A DNA stretch of 21,084 bases from Chryseobacterium gleum. Lineage in GTDB: Bacteria; Bacteroidota; Bacteroidia; Flavobacteriales_D; Crocinitomicaceae. The translations under genes were made by a program, and so were the position numbers. Where the stretch lies: assembly GCA_945877005.1 (NCBI GenBank), contig CAMCQL010000008.1, positions 1 through 21,084 on the forward strand, written 5' to 3'. Within the stretch, counting starts at the first letter, position 1. Every line of letters begins with the position of its first letter. Shown one piece after another: positions 7,590 through 15,301 of this stretch. Under the pieces are notes generated by a model. It worked only from the letters and a program-made list of their open reading frames with translations. It was not told where the DNA came from and did no database searches.

Positions 7590-8933
7590 ATGAAAAATAA
7601 ATATTCTCTGTTTATAATCATTGGTTTGTTACTTACAAGCTGTGCTCCAAATTATGTTGATGCGGTACTTGAATTAGATACTAATTATTCAGAACCTGGT
7701 CAATTAAAATTTTCTTTAGATTTAGTGAAAGAAAATGGTCGAATGAAACATTTAAAACCTGGAAGAAACTTCCTAAAATGGAATAAGATTCAATTCTCAG
7801 GTGTGAATTTCGTTTCTCATAGTAAAGGGTTATTGAACTACACAATGGCAAATTTATACGACACCAATCATCTGATTAAGTTCACACTAACAAGTCAGGC
7901 ATACAATTTAAATAAAACATTCCCTATTAATGTGCCTTATGTAAGAGGTGTTAAAGTTTTCACAGATCAAATCGCCGTTAATGAACCAACACCGCTACAT
8001 TATGATTTAGAAATAAGTACAGGCAAACGTATTTCACAGAATTTACTCCACTTTTCCAATAACTTATGGGAAAATAAGACAAATTATGCGATTGAAATTT
8101 CAGAAGATAAATTGACTTTATTCACTGAAAAACCAATTGAGCGAGGTAAAATCCCAATTTTGTTCACACATCAAGTCACGAAAGATACACTTTGGAATGA
8201 CAGTGTTCAAATTACCTATCCCAATACTATTAATTTGGAATTGTCAGGCAGCAATGGAAGCGAAGGTGAGGACGGAAGAAATGGATCAAATGCATCGGAT
8301 TCAGGAAGAAACGGGACAGATGGGGAACATGGTGCATCTGCTCAAAATGTCACATTTTACATTTCAAAGGATTCCACATCTAAAGAGGTTTTTTTAACTT
8401 GCTTACGAGAAGTAAATGGAATTTCGACGTTACAGTTTATTCCATTTAATGGTGGTAAAATTATTGTAAATGCAATCGGAGGAAATGGAGGTAACGGAGG
8501 AAATGGGGGGAATGGTAAAAACGCAGAGTTGGCAAAGCAAATAATAAAAAAAGATGGGACAAAAGAATGGACAAATCCATCAGTTTCTGGAGGAAACGCA
8601 GGATTTGGAGGAGATGCTGGAAATGGTGGGAATGGTGGAGAAGTGAAGATTTATGCTACAGAAGAATTAAGACCATCTATTGATCAACTCTTTCAAATAA
8701 ATGTCGTTGGTGGAAATGCAGGTATTGGTGGAGCATCTGGTAAAATCGGTAAAGGACGAACTGCTTCTAATCAATTAGCGACCAATGAACACCAAAATAA
8801 TGGAAAGTACGGTAAAGAAGGAAGAAGCGGAAAAAAAGGAAATAACGGACATGTACATCCAATTGAATATGTTTCAAATGAATTTATTTCATCTCAAATA
8901 AAATTAAAACATACTCATGTTAATTCAAAATAA
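7590..8933 (+). CDS. Glycine-rich lipoprotein with collagen-like and GGN repeats, function unknown
   Basis: A lipoprotein signal peptide ends in the lipobox LLTSC (Cys18), so the mature protein should be lipid-anchored to the outer or inner membrane. Residues 19-215 look like ordinary beta-rich domains without a family I can name. Residues 220-248 form a collagen-like stretch with Gly at nearly every third position and Ser/Asn/Asp/Glu between (GSNGSEGEDGRNG and on). A second block at 297-309 is GGN repeated four times. Further blocks are SGGNAGFGGDAGNGGNGG, VGGNAGIGGASGKIGKG and a basic NGKYGKEGRSGKKGNNGH near the end. There are no prolines in these blocks, so a polyglycine-II bundle or beta-roll is likelier than a true collagen helix. 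The gene overlaps the acyl-CoA reductase start by 17 bases. A surface or cell-envelope structural role is inference only. Confidence 0.85.
   Translation: MKNKYSLFIIIGLLLTSCAPNYVDAVLELDTNYSEPGQLKFSLDLVKENGRMKHLKPGRNFLKWNKIQFSGVNFVSHSKGLLNYTMANLYDTNHLIKFTLTSQAYNLNKTFPINVPYVRGVKVFTDQIAVNEPTPLHYDLEISTGKRISQNLLHFSNNLWENKTNYAIEISEDKLTLFTEKPIERGKIPILFTHQVTKDTLWNDSVQITYPNTINLELSGSNGSEGEDGRNGSNASDSGRNGTDGEHGASAQNVTFYISKDSTSKEVFLTCLREVNGISTLQFIPFNGGKIIVNAIGGNGGNGGNGGNGKNAELAKQIIKKDGTKEWTNPSVSGGNAGFGGDAGNGGNGGEVKIYATEELRPSIDQLFQINVVGGNAGIGGASGKIGKGRTASNQLATNEHQNNGKYGKEGRSGKKGNNGHVHPIEYVSNEFISSQIKLKHTHVNSK
8478..8516 (+). repeat. GGN-coding tandem repeat inside the lipoprotein gene
   Basis: Four consecutive 9-base units encode Gly-Gly-Asn, ending in an extra Gly. 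Codon choice varies between units (gga gga aat, gga ggt aac, gga gga aat, ggg ggg aat), so the peptide repeat is kept by selection or is old rather than a fresh DNA duplication. Confidence 0.8.
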
Positions 8934-9966
8934 AACAATCGTCGCATTTGATCAATTAGGCAAAATAATGCGTTTACTTGGTGAGCAACAACCTTGGAGC
9001 TCCTACGAATCTGGATTAAATGAAGCTGAATACGAAGCGTTAAATGCATTGATTCGTAAACAATTTGTTTTAAACGGCTGGTTTACAGAAGAGGCTGTGC
9101 GTTTTTCATTGAAGGCATTGGGTGAGCAATTAAATAAAGAACAGCTAGAACTTTTTACTCAAAATTACAATTACTCGATAACACCTAAAAAAATAGGTGT
9201 TATCATGGCTGGAAACTTACCACTTGTAGGTTTTCATGATTTTTTGTGTGTAATACTGTCTGGAAATAAAATAGTTATAAAGTTGAGCTCTGATGACAAG
9301 ACACTTTTACCAGCTTTAATCGATATACTCATTAAATTATTGCCTGAGTTAAATGAATTCATCGAAATTTCACTAGGAAAAATTGGTGTTATTGATGCGA
9401 TGATAGCAACAGGAAGTGGTAATTCAATGCGCTATTTTGAGAGTTATTTTGGACATTTACCAAATTTGTTCCGAAAAAACAGAACATCGGTAGCTGTGTT
9501 GGATGGAGCAGAAACAGAGGAAGAACTAAAAGAATTAGGAAAAGATATTTTTATGCATTTTGGTTTAGGATGTCGCAATGTTTCAAAATTATTAATTCCT
9601 ACTGATTTTGATTTGAATAGATTTTTTTCAGCAATAGTACCCTACGGTGAAATTGTCAATCACCATAAGTACGCAAATAATTATGATTATAATAAAGCTA
9701 TTTTTTTAATGAACCTTGAGAAAATGCTCGACAATAATTTTATTTTACTTAAAGAATCCGAAGAGTTATTTTCACCATTGGCTGTATTGTACTTCCAACG
9801 ATTTAATGATAAAACAGAAGTCAAAAATTACATTTTAAAAGAATCAGAAAATTTACAAGTAATAGTAGGACATGACCATCATCAATTTGGTACAGCTCAA
9901 TGCCCAACACTATTCGACTTTGCGGACGGTATAGATACCATGGCGTGGTTACAAAGTTTAATATAA
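8917..9966 (+). CDS. LuxC-type acyl-CoA reductase
   Basis: This protein belongs to the LuxC family of long-chain acyl-CoA reductases, aldehyde-dehydrogenase-fold enzymes that reduce acyl-CoA to the aldehyde with NADPH. Visible motifs are GVIMAGNLPLVGFHDFL at 94-110, ATGSGNSMRYFE at 164-175 and the catalytic cysteine Cys219 in FGLGCRNVSK. HHKYANNYDYN and GTAQCP in the C-terminal part also fit. In Bacteroidota single-copy LuxC-like genes occur in non-luminous species. Their substrate is uncertain, and I see no luxD, luxE or luciferase genes. The length of 349 residues is shorter than Vibrio LuxC but usual for this group. The ATG at 8917 lies inside the lipoprotein gene (17-base overlap), so translation is probably coupled. 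The lipoprotein and this gene need not share a pathway. Confidence 0.85.
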   Translation: MLIQNKTIVAFDQLGKIMRLLGEQQPWSSYESGLNEAEYEALNALIRKQFVLNGWFTEEAVRFSLKALGEQLNKEQLELFTQNYNYSITPKKIGVIMAGNLPLVGFHDFLCVILSGNKIVIKLSSDDKTLLPALIDILIKLLPELNEFIEISLGKIGVIDAMIATGSGNSMRYFESYFGHLPNLFRKNRTSVAVLDGAETEEELKELGKDIFMHFGLGCRNVSKLLIPTDFDLNRFFSAIVPYGEIVNHHKYANNYDYNKAIFLMNLEKMLDNNFILLKESEELFSPLAVLYFQRFNDKTEVKNYILKESENLQVIVGHDHHQFGTAQCPTLFDFADGIDTMAWLQSLI

Positions 9967-9991
9967 TTGATTTATTTTATAACGAAATGCT

Positions 9992-9999
9992 TAATTTCG
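9992..9999 (+). promoter_or_regulatory. Possible -7 promoter element (TAATTTCG) of pheT
   Basis: TAATTTCG matches TAnnTTTG except at one base, with TTG at 9967-9969 as a possible -33 box (22-base spacing). It lies 25 bases before the pheT ATG. The short gap from the reductase gene means read-through is also possible. Confidence 0.45.
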
Positions 10000-10024
10000 C
10001 AGGGCATAAAACACAACAAACACT

Positions 10025-12457
10025 ATGAAGATATCTTACAATTGGTTAAAAGATTACGTATCTACTGATTTATCACCTACTGAGATCAGTGAAATATTGA
10101 CGGATACGGGTCTTGAAGTAGATGGAATTGAAAAGATTGAAGGAATTAAAGGAGGACTTCAAGGTGTGTTTGTTGGTGAAGTGTTAACTTCTGAAAAACA
10201 TCCTGATGCAGATAAATTAAAAATCACAACTGTAACAGTAGGAGGTGAGCCTTTGCAAATTGTTTGTGGTGCTCCTAATGTTGAAGTTGGACAAAAAGTA
10301 ATTTGTGCAACAATTGGAGCGATACTTTATCCATCACCAGAAGAACCTTTTAAAATCAAAGCATCCAAAATACGTGGTGTTGAATCATTTGGAATGTTGT
10401 GTGCAGAAGATGAATTGGGATTAGGGATATCGCATGAAGGCATTTTAGTTCTACCTGCTAACGCGAAAGTTGGAACACCCGCAGCTGAATATTTTGAACT
10501 TGAAGACGATTTTCAAATTGAAATTGGATTGACTCCAAATCGTGCGGACGCAATGGGACACATAGGGGTAGCAAGAGATCTTGTTGCTTATCTAAACTTT
10601 CATAAAGAATTAAATCTAAAAGTTAACTTCCCAAAAGTAGATCCAATACGCTCTACCTCAAATAATTTAATCATATCAGTTGACGTAACAGAGAAAGAGT
10701 TATGTCCTAAATATTTAGGTGTAACTATTTCTAATGTAGTAGTTGAGCCTTCACCAAATTGGTTGCAAAAACGCTTAATATCAGTTGGTTTAACACCTAT
10801 CAATTCAATTGTTGATTGCACTAATTATGTAATGAGAGAATTAGGTACACCATTGCATGCATTTGATACATCAAAACTAAATAATAAAATAATCGTTAAA
10901 AGAGCAACAACTGGTGACAAACTTACAACTTTAGATGGCGTTGAAAGAACTTTGCATCAAGACGATTTAATGATTTGCAATGATACAGACTATCTAGCAA
11001 TAGCAGGTGTATTTGGTGGTTTAGATTCAGGCATATCTGACCAAACAACTTCAGTCTTTATCGAGTCTGCTTATTTTAACCCAATCTCAGTTCGTAAAAC
11101 TGCCAAGCGACATGCATTAAATACAGATGCAAGTTTTAGGTATGAACGTGGGGTTGATCCACAACTAACGATGTATGCCTTAGAAAGAGTTGTTGCATTG
11201 ATTCGCTCAATCAGCGGTGGTGAAGTGAGTATGGAAGTCACTAAAAATGAATTTGATTTATTTGAACCAATTCAAATCGAATTTTCAGTAGCGAAATGTA
11301 ATGCAGTTATTGGTAAATTAATTGATGAATATTCCATTGAGAAAATAATAACAGAATTGGACTTTAAAATTCTTGAAAAGAATCAAGGAAATTGGAAAAT
11401 CGAAATACCTTCTTACCGAGTAGACGTGACGCGTGAAATTGATGTGATAGAAGAAGTGTTGAGAATATATGGGTTTAACAATGTAGATATTCCAGAAAAA
11501 TTAAACACAACAATTACTTTAAGTCAGAAACCAGATGTAGAACATATTCAATCAATTATCAGCGAATTCTTAGTTGGATTAGGCTGCAATGAAATGATGT
11601 GTAATTCGTTAACAACTTCAGTCTATATTGACAAATTCGGAAACGATAATTTTAGTTCAACTAAGAACGTCTCCATGTTAAATCCTTTAAGTCAAGAATT
11701 GGATGTAATGAGACAATCACTCATATTCTCAAGTTTAGAGGCAGTTGCCCATAATCAAAACAGACAAACTTCAGACATCCGCTTATTTGAATTTGGTAAG
11801 ACCTACCAAAAAATTGGAAATACCTACAAAGAAAATAAACGTTTGCTGCTTGCTATATCAGGAAAGAAACTCAACGAACAATGGAATAATTCTTCCGAAA
11901 AATCGAATTTTTTCACGTTGAAAGGAATTTCATTTGCATTACTAGAGCGACTAGGATTAGAAAATTTCCTAACTGAAAATCCAATTTCTGAATCTTTATT
12001 AGAAGATGGAGTAGAATTGAGTGTTTTAAAACAAACTATTGGACAAATAGGATGGGTGTCAGGTAAAATGAGAAAACATTTTGGCATAAAACAAGCAGTG
12101 TTTATTGCTGATTTGGATTGGGATGCATTAATTACACAACTTAAATTAGTTAAAATAAACTACAAAGAATTACCAAAAACCTTCGAGGTTAGAAGAGATT
12201 TTTCTTTATTGTTAGATACTGCGATTAACTATCAATCAATTGAAAAATTAGCTTTAGGAGTTGATCGAAAAATTCTTAAAAGAATGAATTTGTTTGATGT
12301 ATATGAAGGGAATAATTTAGAGTCTGGTAAAAAATCTTACGCAGTTTCATTTTATTTTCAGGACAATGAACTAACATTAAAGGACGAGCAAATTGAGAAA
12401 ATAATGCTGAAAATTAAATCTGAATTAGAGTCGAAATTAAATGCGCAACTTCGATAA
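10025..12457 (+). CDS. pheT: Phenylalanine-tRNA ligase beta subunit
   Basis: PheT is the large subunit of the (alpha-beta)2 phenylalanyl-tRNA synthetase. It binds and edits tRNA-Phe while the alpha subunit does the chemistry. The start MKISYNWLKDYV is the family's conserved N-terminus. Domains in order are: an OB-fold tRNA-binding domain at about 40-150 (HPDADKLKI, VCGAPNV); the B3/B4 editing domain at roughly 215-385 (NSIVDCTNYVM, GTPLHAFD, IAGVFGG); the B5 domain at about 405-475; a catalytic-like domain without active chemistry; and the C-terminal ferredoxin-fold anticodon-binding domain at about 715-810 (FEVRRDFSLLLD). The 810-residue length is full. pheS is not adjacent, so alpha must be encoded elsewhere, which is common in Bacteroidota. 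There is no sign of a leader peptide or T-box upstream. Confidence 0.97.
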   Translation: MKISYNWLKDYVSTDLSPTEISEILTDTGLEVDGIEKIEGIKGGLQGVFVGEVLTSEKHPDADKLKITTVTVGGEPLQIVCGAPNVEVGQKVICATIGAILYPSPEEPFKIKASKIRGVESFGMLCAEDELGLGISHEGILVLPANAKVGTPAAEYFELEDDFQIEIGLTPNRADAMGHIGVARDLVAYLNFHKELNLKVNFPKVDPIRSTSNNLIISVDVTEKELCPKYLGVTISNVVVEPSPNWLQKRLISVGLTPINSIVDCTNYVMRELGTPLHAFDTSKLNNKIIVKRATTGDKLTTLDGVERTLHQDDLMICNDTDYLAIAGVFGGLDSGISDQTTSVFIESAYFNPISVRKTAKRHALNTDASFRYERGVDPQLTMYALERVVALIRSISGGEVSMEVTKNEFDLFEPIQIEFSVAKCNAVIGKLIDEYSIEKIITELDFKILEKNQGNWKIEIPSYRVDVTREIDVIEEVLRIYGFNNVDIPEKLNTTITLSQKPDVEHIQSIISEFLVGLGCNEMMCNSLTTSVYIDKFGNDNFSSTKNVSMLNPLSQELDVMRQSLIFSSLEAVAHNQNRQTSDIRLFEFGKTYQKIGNTYKENKRLLLAISGKKLNEQWNNSSEKSNFFTLKGISFALLERLGLENFLTENPISESLLEDGVELSVLKQTIGQIGWVSGKMRKHFGIKQAVFIADLDWDALITQLKLVKINYKELPKTFEVRRDFSLLLDTAINYQSIEKLALGVDRKILKRMNLFDVYEGNNLESGKKSYAVSFYFQDNELTLKDEQIEKIMLKIKSELESKLNAQLR

Positions 12458-12478
12458 AATAGAATTAAAATAAAAATT

Positions 12479-12486
12479 TATCTTTG
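12479..12486 (+). promoter_or_regulatory. -7 promoter element (TATCTTTG) directly before pyrR
   Basis: TATCTTTG is an exact match to TAnnTTTG and ends only 5 bases before the pyrR ATG at 12492. The transcription start would fall about at the ATG, so the message would be leaderless or nearly so. No convincing -33 TTTG is seen at the right distance, and read-through from pheT (stop 34 bases upstream) is the alternative. Confidence 0.5.
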
Positions 12487-12491
12487 TGTCA

Positions 12492-13046
12492 ATGGAAAAA
12501 CAAGTCATTCTAAATGAAAAGCAGTTTGAGTTAACCTTGAATAGACTTTGTTTTCAATTAATTGAAAATCACGATTTATTTCAAAACACGGTATTAATTG
12601 GATTACAACCGAGAGGTGTTCATTTAGTCAATCGATTGAAAAAAAAATTAGAATCCATTATTCATCAACCTGTAACGTGTGGTGCTTTAGACATCACTTT
12701 TTATCGTGATGATTTTAGAAGAAGAGAACGACCAATAATCCCCAGCGTTACGAATATTGACTTTGTCATCGAAGGAAAAAATGTTGTTTTAGTAGACGAT
12801 GTATTGTTTACAGGGCGAACAATACGATCTGGAATTGATGCAATGTTAGCATATGGACGTCCATCAAAAGTCGAGCTGTTAACGTTCATTGATCGAAGAT
12901 TTAAACGACAATTACCAATTCAAGCAGACTACATTGGTAAAACAATTGATACATTAGCTTCTGAACGTGTAAATGTTGAATGGAAAGAGATAGAAGGAAA
13001 AGACAATATACTACTTTATACACCTGAAAAAAATAGTAATGGATAA
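12492..13046 (+). CDS. pyrR: PyrR: uracil phosphoribosyltransferase / pyrimidine operon regulator
   Basis: PyrR belongs to the type I phosphoribosyltransferase fold. It converts uracil and PRPP to UMP and, in Gram-positive bacteria, also binds pyr mRNA leaders. The PRPP-binding motif VVLVDDVLFTGRTIRSG is complete. LIGLQPRGVHLVNRL, DITFYRDDFRRR and FIDRRFKRQLPI are the other PyrR signatures. I choose the ATG at 12492 (184 residues) because the protein then starts MEKQVILNEKQ as in related PyrR proteins. A GTG two codons earlier (12486) is the only close alternative and overlaps the -7 element. The gene overlaps pyrB by 8 bases (ATGGATAA), so the two are translationally coupled. With no leader of its own, RNA attenuation at this locus looks unlikely. 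Enzymatic salvage is the safer role. Confidence 0.93.
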   Translation: MEKQVILNEKQFELTLNRLCFQLIENHDLFQNTVLIGLQPRGVHLVNRLKKKLESIIHQPVTCGALDITFYRDDFRRRERPIIPSVTNIDFVIEGKNVVLVDDVLFTGRTIRSGIDAMLAYGRPSKVELLTFIDRRFKRQLPIQADYIGKTIDTLASERVNVEWKEIEGKDNILLYTPEKNSNG

Positions 13047-13968
13047 TTTAAGTGTAGATCATTTAATAGGAATCAAAGACCTAACTGAAAAAGATATTCA
13101 ACTCATTTTTAAAACAGCGGATAGTTTTAAAGAAATTATCAATCGTCCAATTAAAAAAGTTCCATCACTTAGAGACATTACTATAGCTAATTTATTTTTT
13201 GAAAATTCAACAAGAACTCGTTTATCTTTTGAATTAGCAGAAAAAAGACTTTCAGCGGATGTAATTAATTTTAGTGCTTCATCGAGCTCAGTAAAAAAAG
13301 GTGAAACACTTATTGATACTGTAAATAATATTCTATCAATGAAAGTGGATATGGTTGTAATGCGCCACCCTAATCCTGGAGCTGCATTATTCCTGTCGAA
13401 AAAAGTAAACGCTAAAATAGTAAATGCGGGTGATGGTACACATGAACATCCTACCCAAGCCCTTTTAGATGCGTTCTCAATTAAAGAAAGATTAGGTGAA
13501 GTAGCTGGTAAAAAAGTAGTTATAGTGGGTGATATTTTACATTCTCGCGTTGCATTATCGAATATTTATTGCTTACAAAAATTAGGTGCTGAAGTAATGG
13601 TTTGTGGTCCAACAACTTTGATACCAAAATACATTCATGAATTAGGTGTAAAAGTAGAACATAATTTGATTAAAGCACTTGAGTGGTGTGATGTTGCAAA
13701 TATGCTACGTATACAATTGGAACGACAAGATATAAAATTCTTTCCATCACTGAGGGAATATTCAATGCAATACGGATTAACGAAAGAAATACTTGATAAT
13801 CTATCGAAAGAAATTGTTGTAATGCACCCAGGTCCAATCAATAGAGGTGTTGAAATCACAAGTGAAGTTGCAGATAGTAAACAGTCTATTATTTTAGATC
13901 AAGTTGAAAATGGTGTTGCTATCCGAATGGCTGTGATTTATTTACTAGCTGCTAAAATAGAACGTTAG
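13039..13968 (+). CDS. pyrB: Aspartate carbamoyltransferase catalytic subunit
   Basis: PyrB joins carbamoyl phosphate and aspartate to give N-carbamoylaspartate, the second step of de novo pyrimidine synthesis in the cytoplasm. The carbamoyl-phosphate motif STRTR is at residues 57-61 within FFENSTRTRLSFE. The flexible-loop lysine is in SSVKKGET (86-87), and HPTQALLD starts at His137. MRHPNPG, RIQLERQ and the C-terminal HPGPINRGVE supply the remaining substrate contacts. The 309-residue length is standard. No pyrI regulatory subunit or pyrC follows, so this is probably an unregulated catalytic trimer or pairs with a distant pyrI. The start overlaps pyrR by 8 bases, which is strong evidence for a pyrR-pyrB unit. 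Confidence 0.97.
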   Translation: MDNLSVDHLIGIKDLTEKDIQLIFKTADSFKEIINRPIKKVPSLRDITIANLFFENSTRTRLSFELAEKRLSADVINFSASSSSVKKGETLIDTVNNILSMKVDMVVMRHPNPGAALFLSKKVNAKIVNAGDGTHEHPTQALLDAFSIKERLGEVAGKKVVIVGDILHSRVALSNIYCLQKLGAEVMVCGPTTLIPKYIHELGVKVEHNLIKALEWCDVANMLRIQLERQDIKFFPSLREYSMQYGLTKEILDNLSKEIVVMHPGPINRGVEITSEVADSKQSIILDQVENGVAIRMAVIYLLAAKIER

Positions 13969-13979
13969 TAAATAAAGTG

Positions 13980-13987
13980 TATATTTG
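13980..13987 (+). promoter_or_regulatory. -7 promoter element (TATATTTG) of STAS-rnz
   Basis: TATATTTG exactly matches TAnnTTTG and lies 18 bases before the STAS gene ATG, just after pyrB ends. A -33 TTTG is not seen. It suggests that STAS-rnz has its own promoter besides possible read-through from pyrB. Confidence 0.5.
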
Positions 13988-14005
13988 TGTTAATCTAATT
14001 TAGAT

Positions 14006-14347
14006 ATGAATTTTACTTATACAAATAAAGAACTTTTTACTCATCTACAAATAAATGTAGAAAAATTAGATGCTTCTAATGCGAATGAGTTGAAAGATTT
14101 GTTACATCAATTAAGTAAGCAATCCATACATAATTTATTGTTTGATTTCTCTAAAACAAAATATTGTGATTCCTCTGGCTTAAGTGCTGTTTTACAGGCG
14201 AATAGAATTTGTAAAGATACAAATGGTAAATTTTGTTTAGCAGTACTTCAACCTAATGTGTTAAAGATGATACAAATAGCACAATTGGATAAAGTTTTGG
14301 TCGTAAAAGAGAGCATTGAAGATGCAATGGAATTTATGAAAGCATAA
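14006..14347 (+). CDS. STAS domain protein (anti-sigma factor antagonist-like)
   Basis: This is a single STAS domain of 113 residues, the size of stand-alone SpoIIAA-like proteins. Such proteins act in partner-switching: their phosphorylation state decides whether they bind an anti-sigma kinase. The key loop YCDSSGLSAVL is intact, with the serines that would be phosphorylated at 56 and 57 after Asp55. The hydrophobic strand LLFDFSK before it and the C-terminal helix IEDAMEFMKA complete the fold. No kinase (RsbW-like) or PP2C phosphatase gene is in the window, so the partner is unknown. It sits three bases upstream of rnz, an arrangement I recall from other Flavobacteriales. The link between the two functions is not understood and may only be shared transcription. 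Confidence 0.85.
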   Translation: MNFTYTNKELFTHLQINVEKLDASNANELKDLLHQLSKQSIHNLLFDFSKTKYCDSSGLSAVLQANRICKDTNGKFCLAVLQPNVLKMIQIAQLDKVLVVKESIEDAMEFMKA

Positions 14348-14350
14348 ATA

Positions 14351-15265
14351 ATGTCTTTCAAGGTTACCATCTTAGGTTCAGGAGCTGCTTTACCAACTGC
14401 ACAAAGAAAACCCACATCGCAATACATAGAATGCAACGATCGTCACTTTTTAATTGATTGCGGGGAAGGTACCCAAACACAATTAAGAAAAATCGGGATA
14501 AAACTCCAAAAAATCAACAATATCTTTATTTCACATTTGCACGGAGATCATTATTTTGGTTTGGTGGGTTTATTAAGTACCATGCATTTATTAGGCAGAG
14601 ATAATGGTATTACTATCTACGGACCCAAAGAATTAGAAAATATAATTCGCATACAGCTTGAAATAGGAGGTGGAAAATTGGGGTTTTCAATTAATTTTCA
14701 CGCAACTACGAATGATCAAAAACGATTGGTTTTTGAAGATAAAATGATTGAGGTATGGAGTTTTCCGTTAAAACATAAAATTCCAACTACAGGCTATTTA
14801 ATTAATGAAAAACAGAAAGAACGATCAATTATCGGTGAAGAATTTAATAATTCTGGACTTTCTTTAATGGCTATTCCAAAATTCAGAAAAGGAGAAAATT
14901 ATATTGATGATGAAGGGAATGAGCACGACTTTGAAGAGTATACATTTGCTCCAAAACCCGCTCTTTCTTATGCTTTTTGCTCCGACACAGCATTTGATTT
15001 ATCGATCTGTAAATATATAAATGGTTCAACTGTATTGTACCACGAAGCCACGTTCTTAGAAAAAGAAAAAGAACGAGCAAAAGCTACCTTTCATTCAACT
15101 GCCGTTCAAGCTGCGAAAATTGCTTCAGAAGCAAAGGTTAAAAGATTACTTATTGGACATTTAAGCGCGAGATATGATTCTAATTTAGAACACGAAAAAG
15201 AAGCCGCTGCAATTTTTCCAAATGTTAAAGTAGTCAAAGATTTAGAAACAATAATTCTTAGGTAA
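14351..15265 (+). CDS. rnz: Ribonuclease Z
   Basis: RNase Z is a zinc beta-lactamase-fold endonuclease that removes 3' trailers from tRNA precursors lacking encoded CCA, and it can act on other RNAs. The zinc motif is complete: SHLHGDHYFGL with His62, His64, Asp66 and His67. TILGSGAALPT at the start, DCGEGTQTQLR at 36-46, FCSDTA around residue 213 and GHLSARY near the C-terminus supply further ligands and fold markers. The 304-residue length is that of the bacterial short form. It is the second gene of the STAS-rnz pair and converges with recQ, with 36 bases between the stops. I see no good hairpin in that gap, so termination there may be factor-dependent. Confidence 0.95.
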   Translation: MSFKVTILGSGAALPTAQRKPTSQYIECNDRHFLIDCGEGTQTQLRKIGIKLQKINNIFISHLHGDHYFGLVGLLSTMHLLGRDNGITIYGPKELENIIRIQLEIGGGKLGFSINFHATTNDQKRLVFEDKMIEVWSFPLKHKIPTTGYLINEKQKERSIIGEEFNNSGLSLMAIPKFRKGENYIDDEGNEHDFEEYTFAPKPALSYAFCSDTAFDLSICKYINGSTVLYHEATFLEKEKERAKATFHSTAVQAAKIASEAKVKRLLIGHLSARYDSNLEHEKEAAAIFPNVKVVKDLETIILR

Positions 15266-15301
15266 AATTCAGTTGCAATTTAATTTTGAAGAACCAATTA
15301 A

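Noticed and set aside
8137..8397. A second plus-strand frame of 86 codons inside the glycine-rich lipoprotein gene
   Set aside because: It is an out-of-frame shadow of the repeat region, with no start context and no recognisable domain.
8478..8640. Short DNA repeats that might be a CRISPR array or satellite
   Set aside because: The units are 9-base Gly-Gly-Asn codons in frame with the lipoprotein. They have no spacers and no cas genes nearby.
12458..12491. PyrR-binding attenuator or riboswitch before pyrR
   Set aside because: The gap is 34 bases, AT-rich, and has no hairpin pair or T tract.
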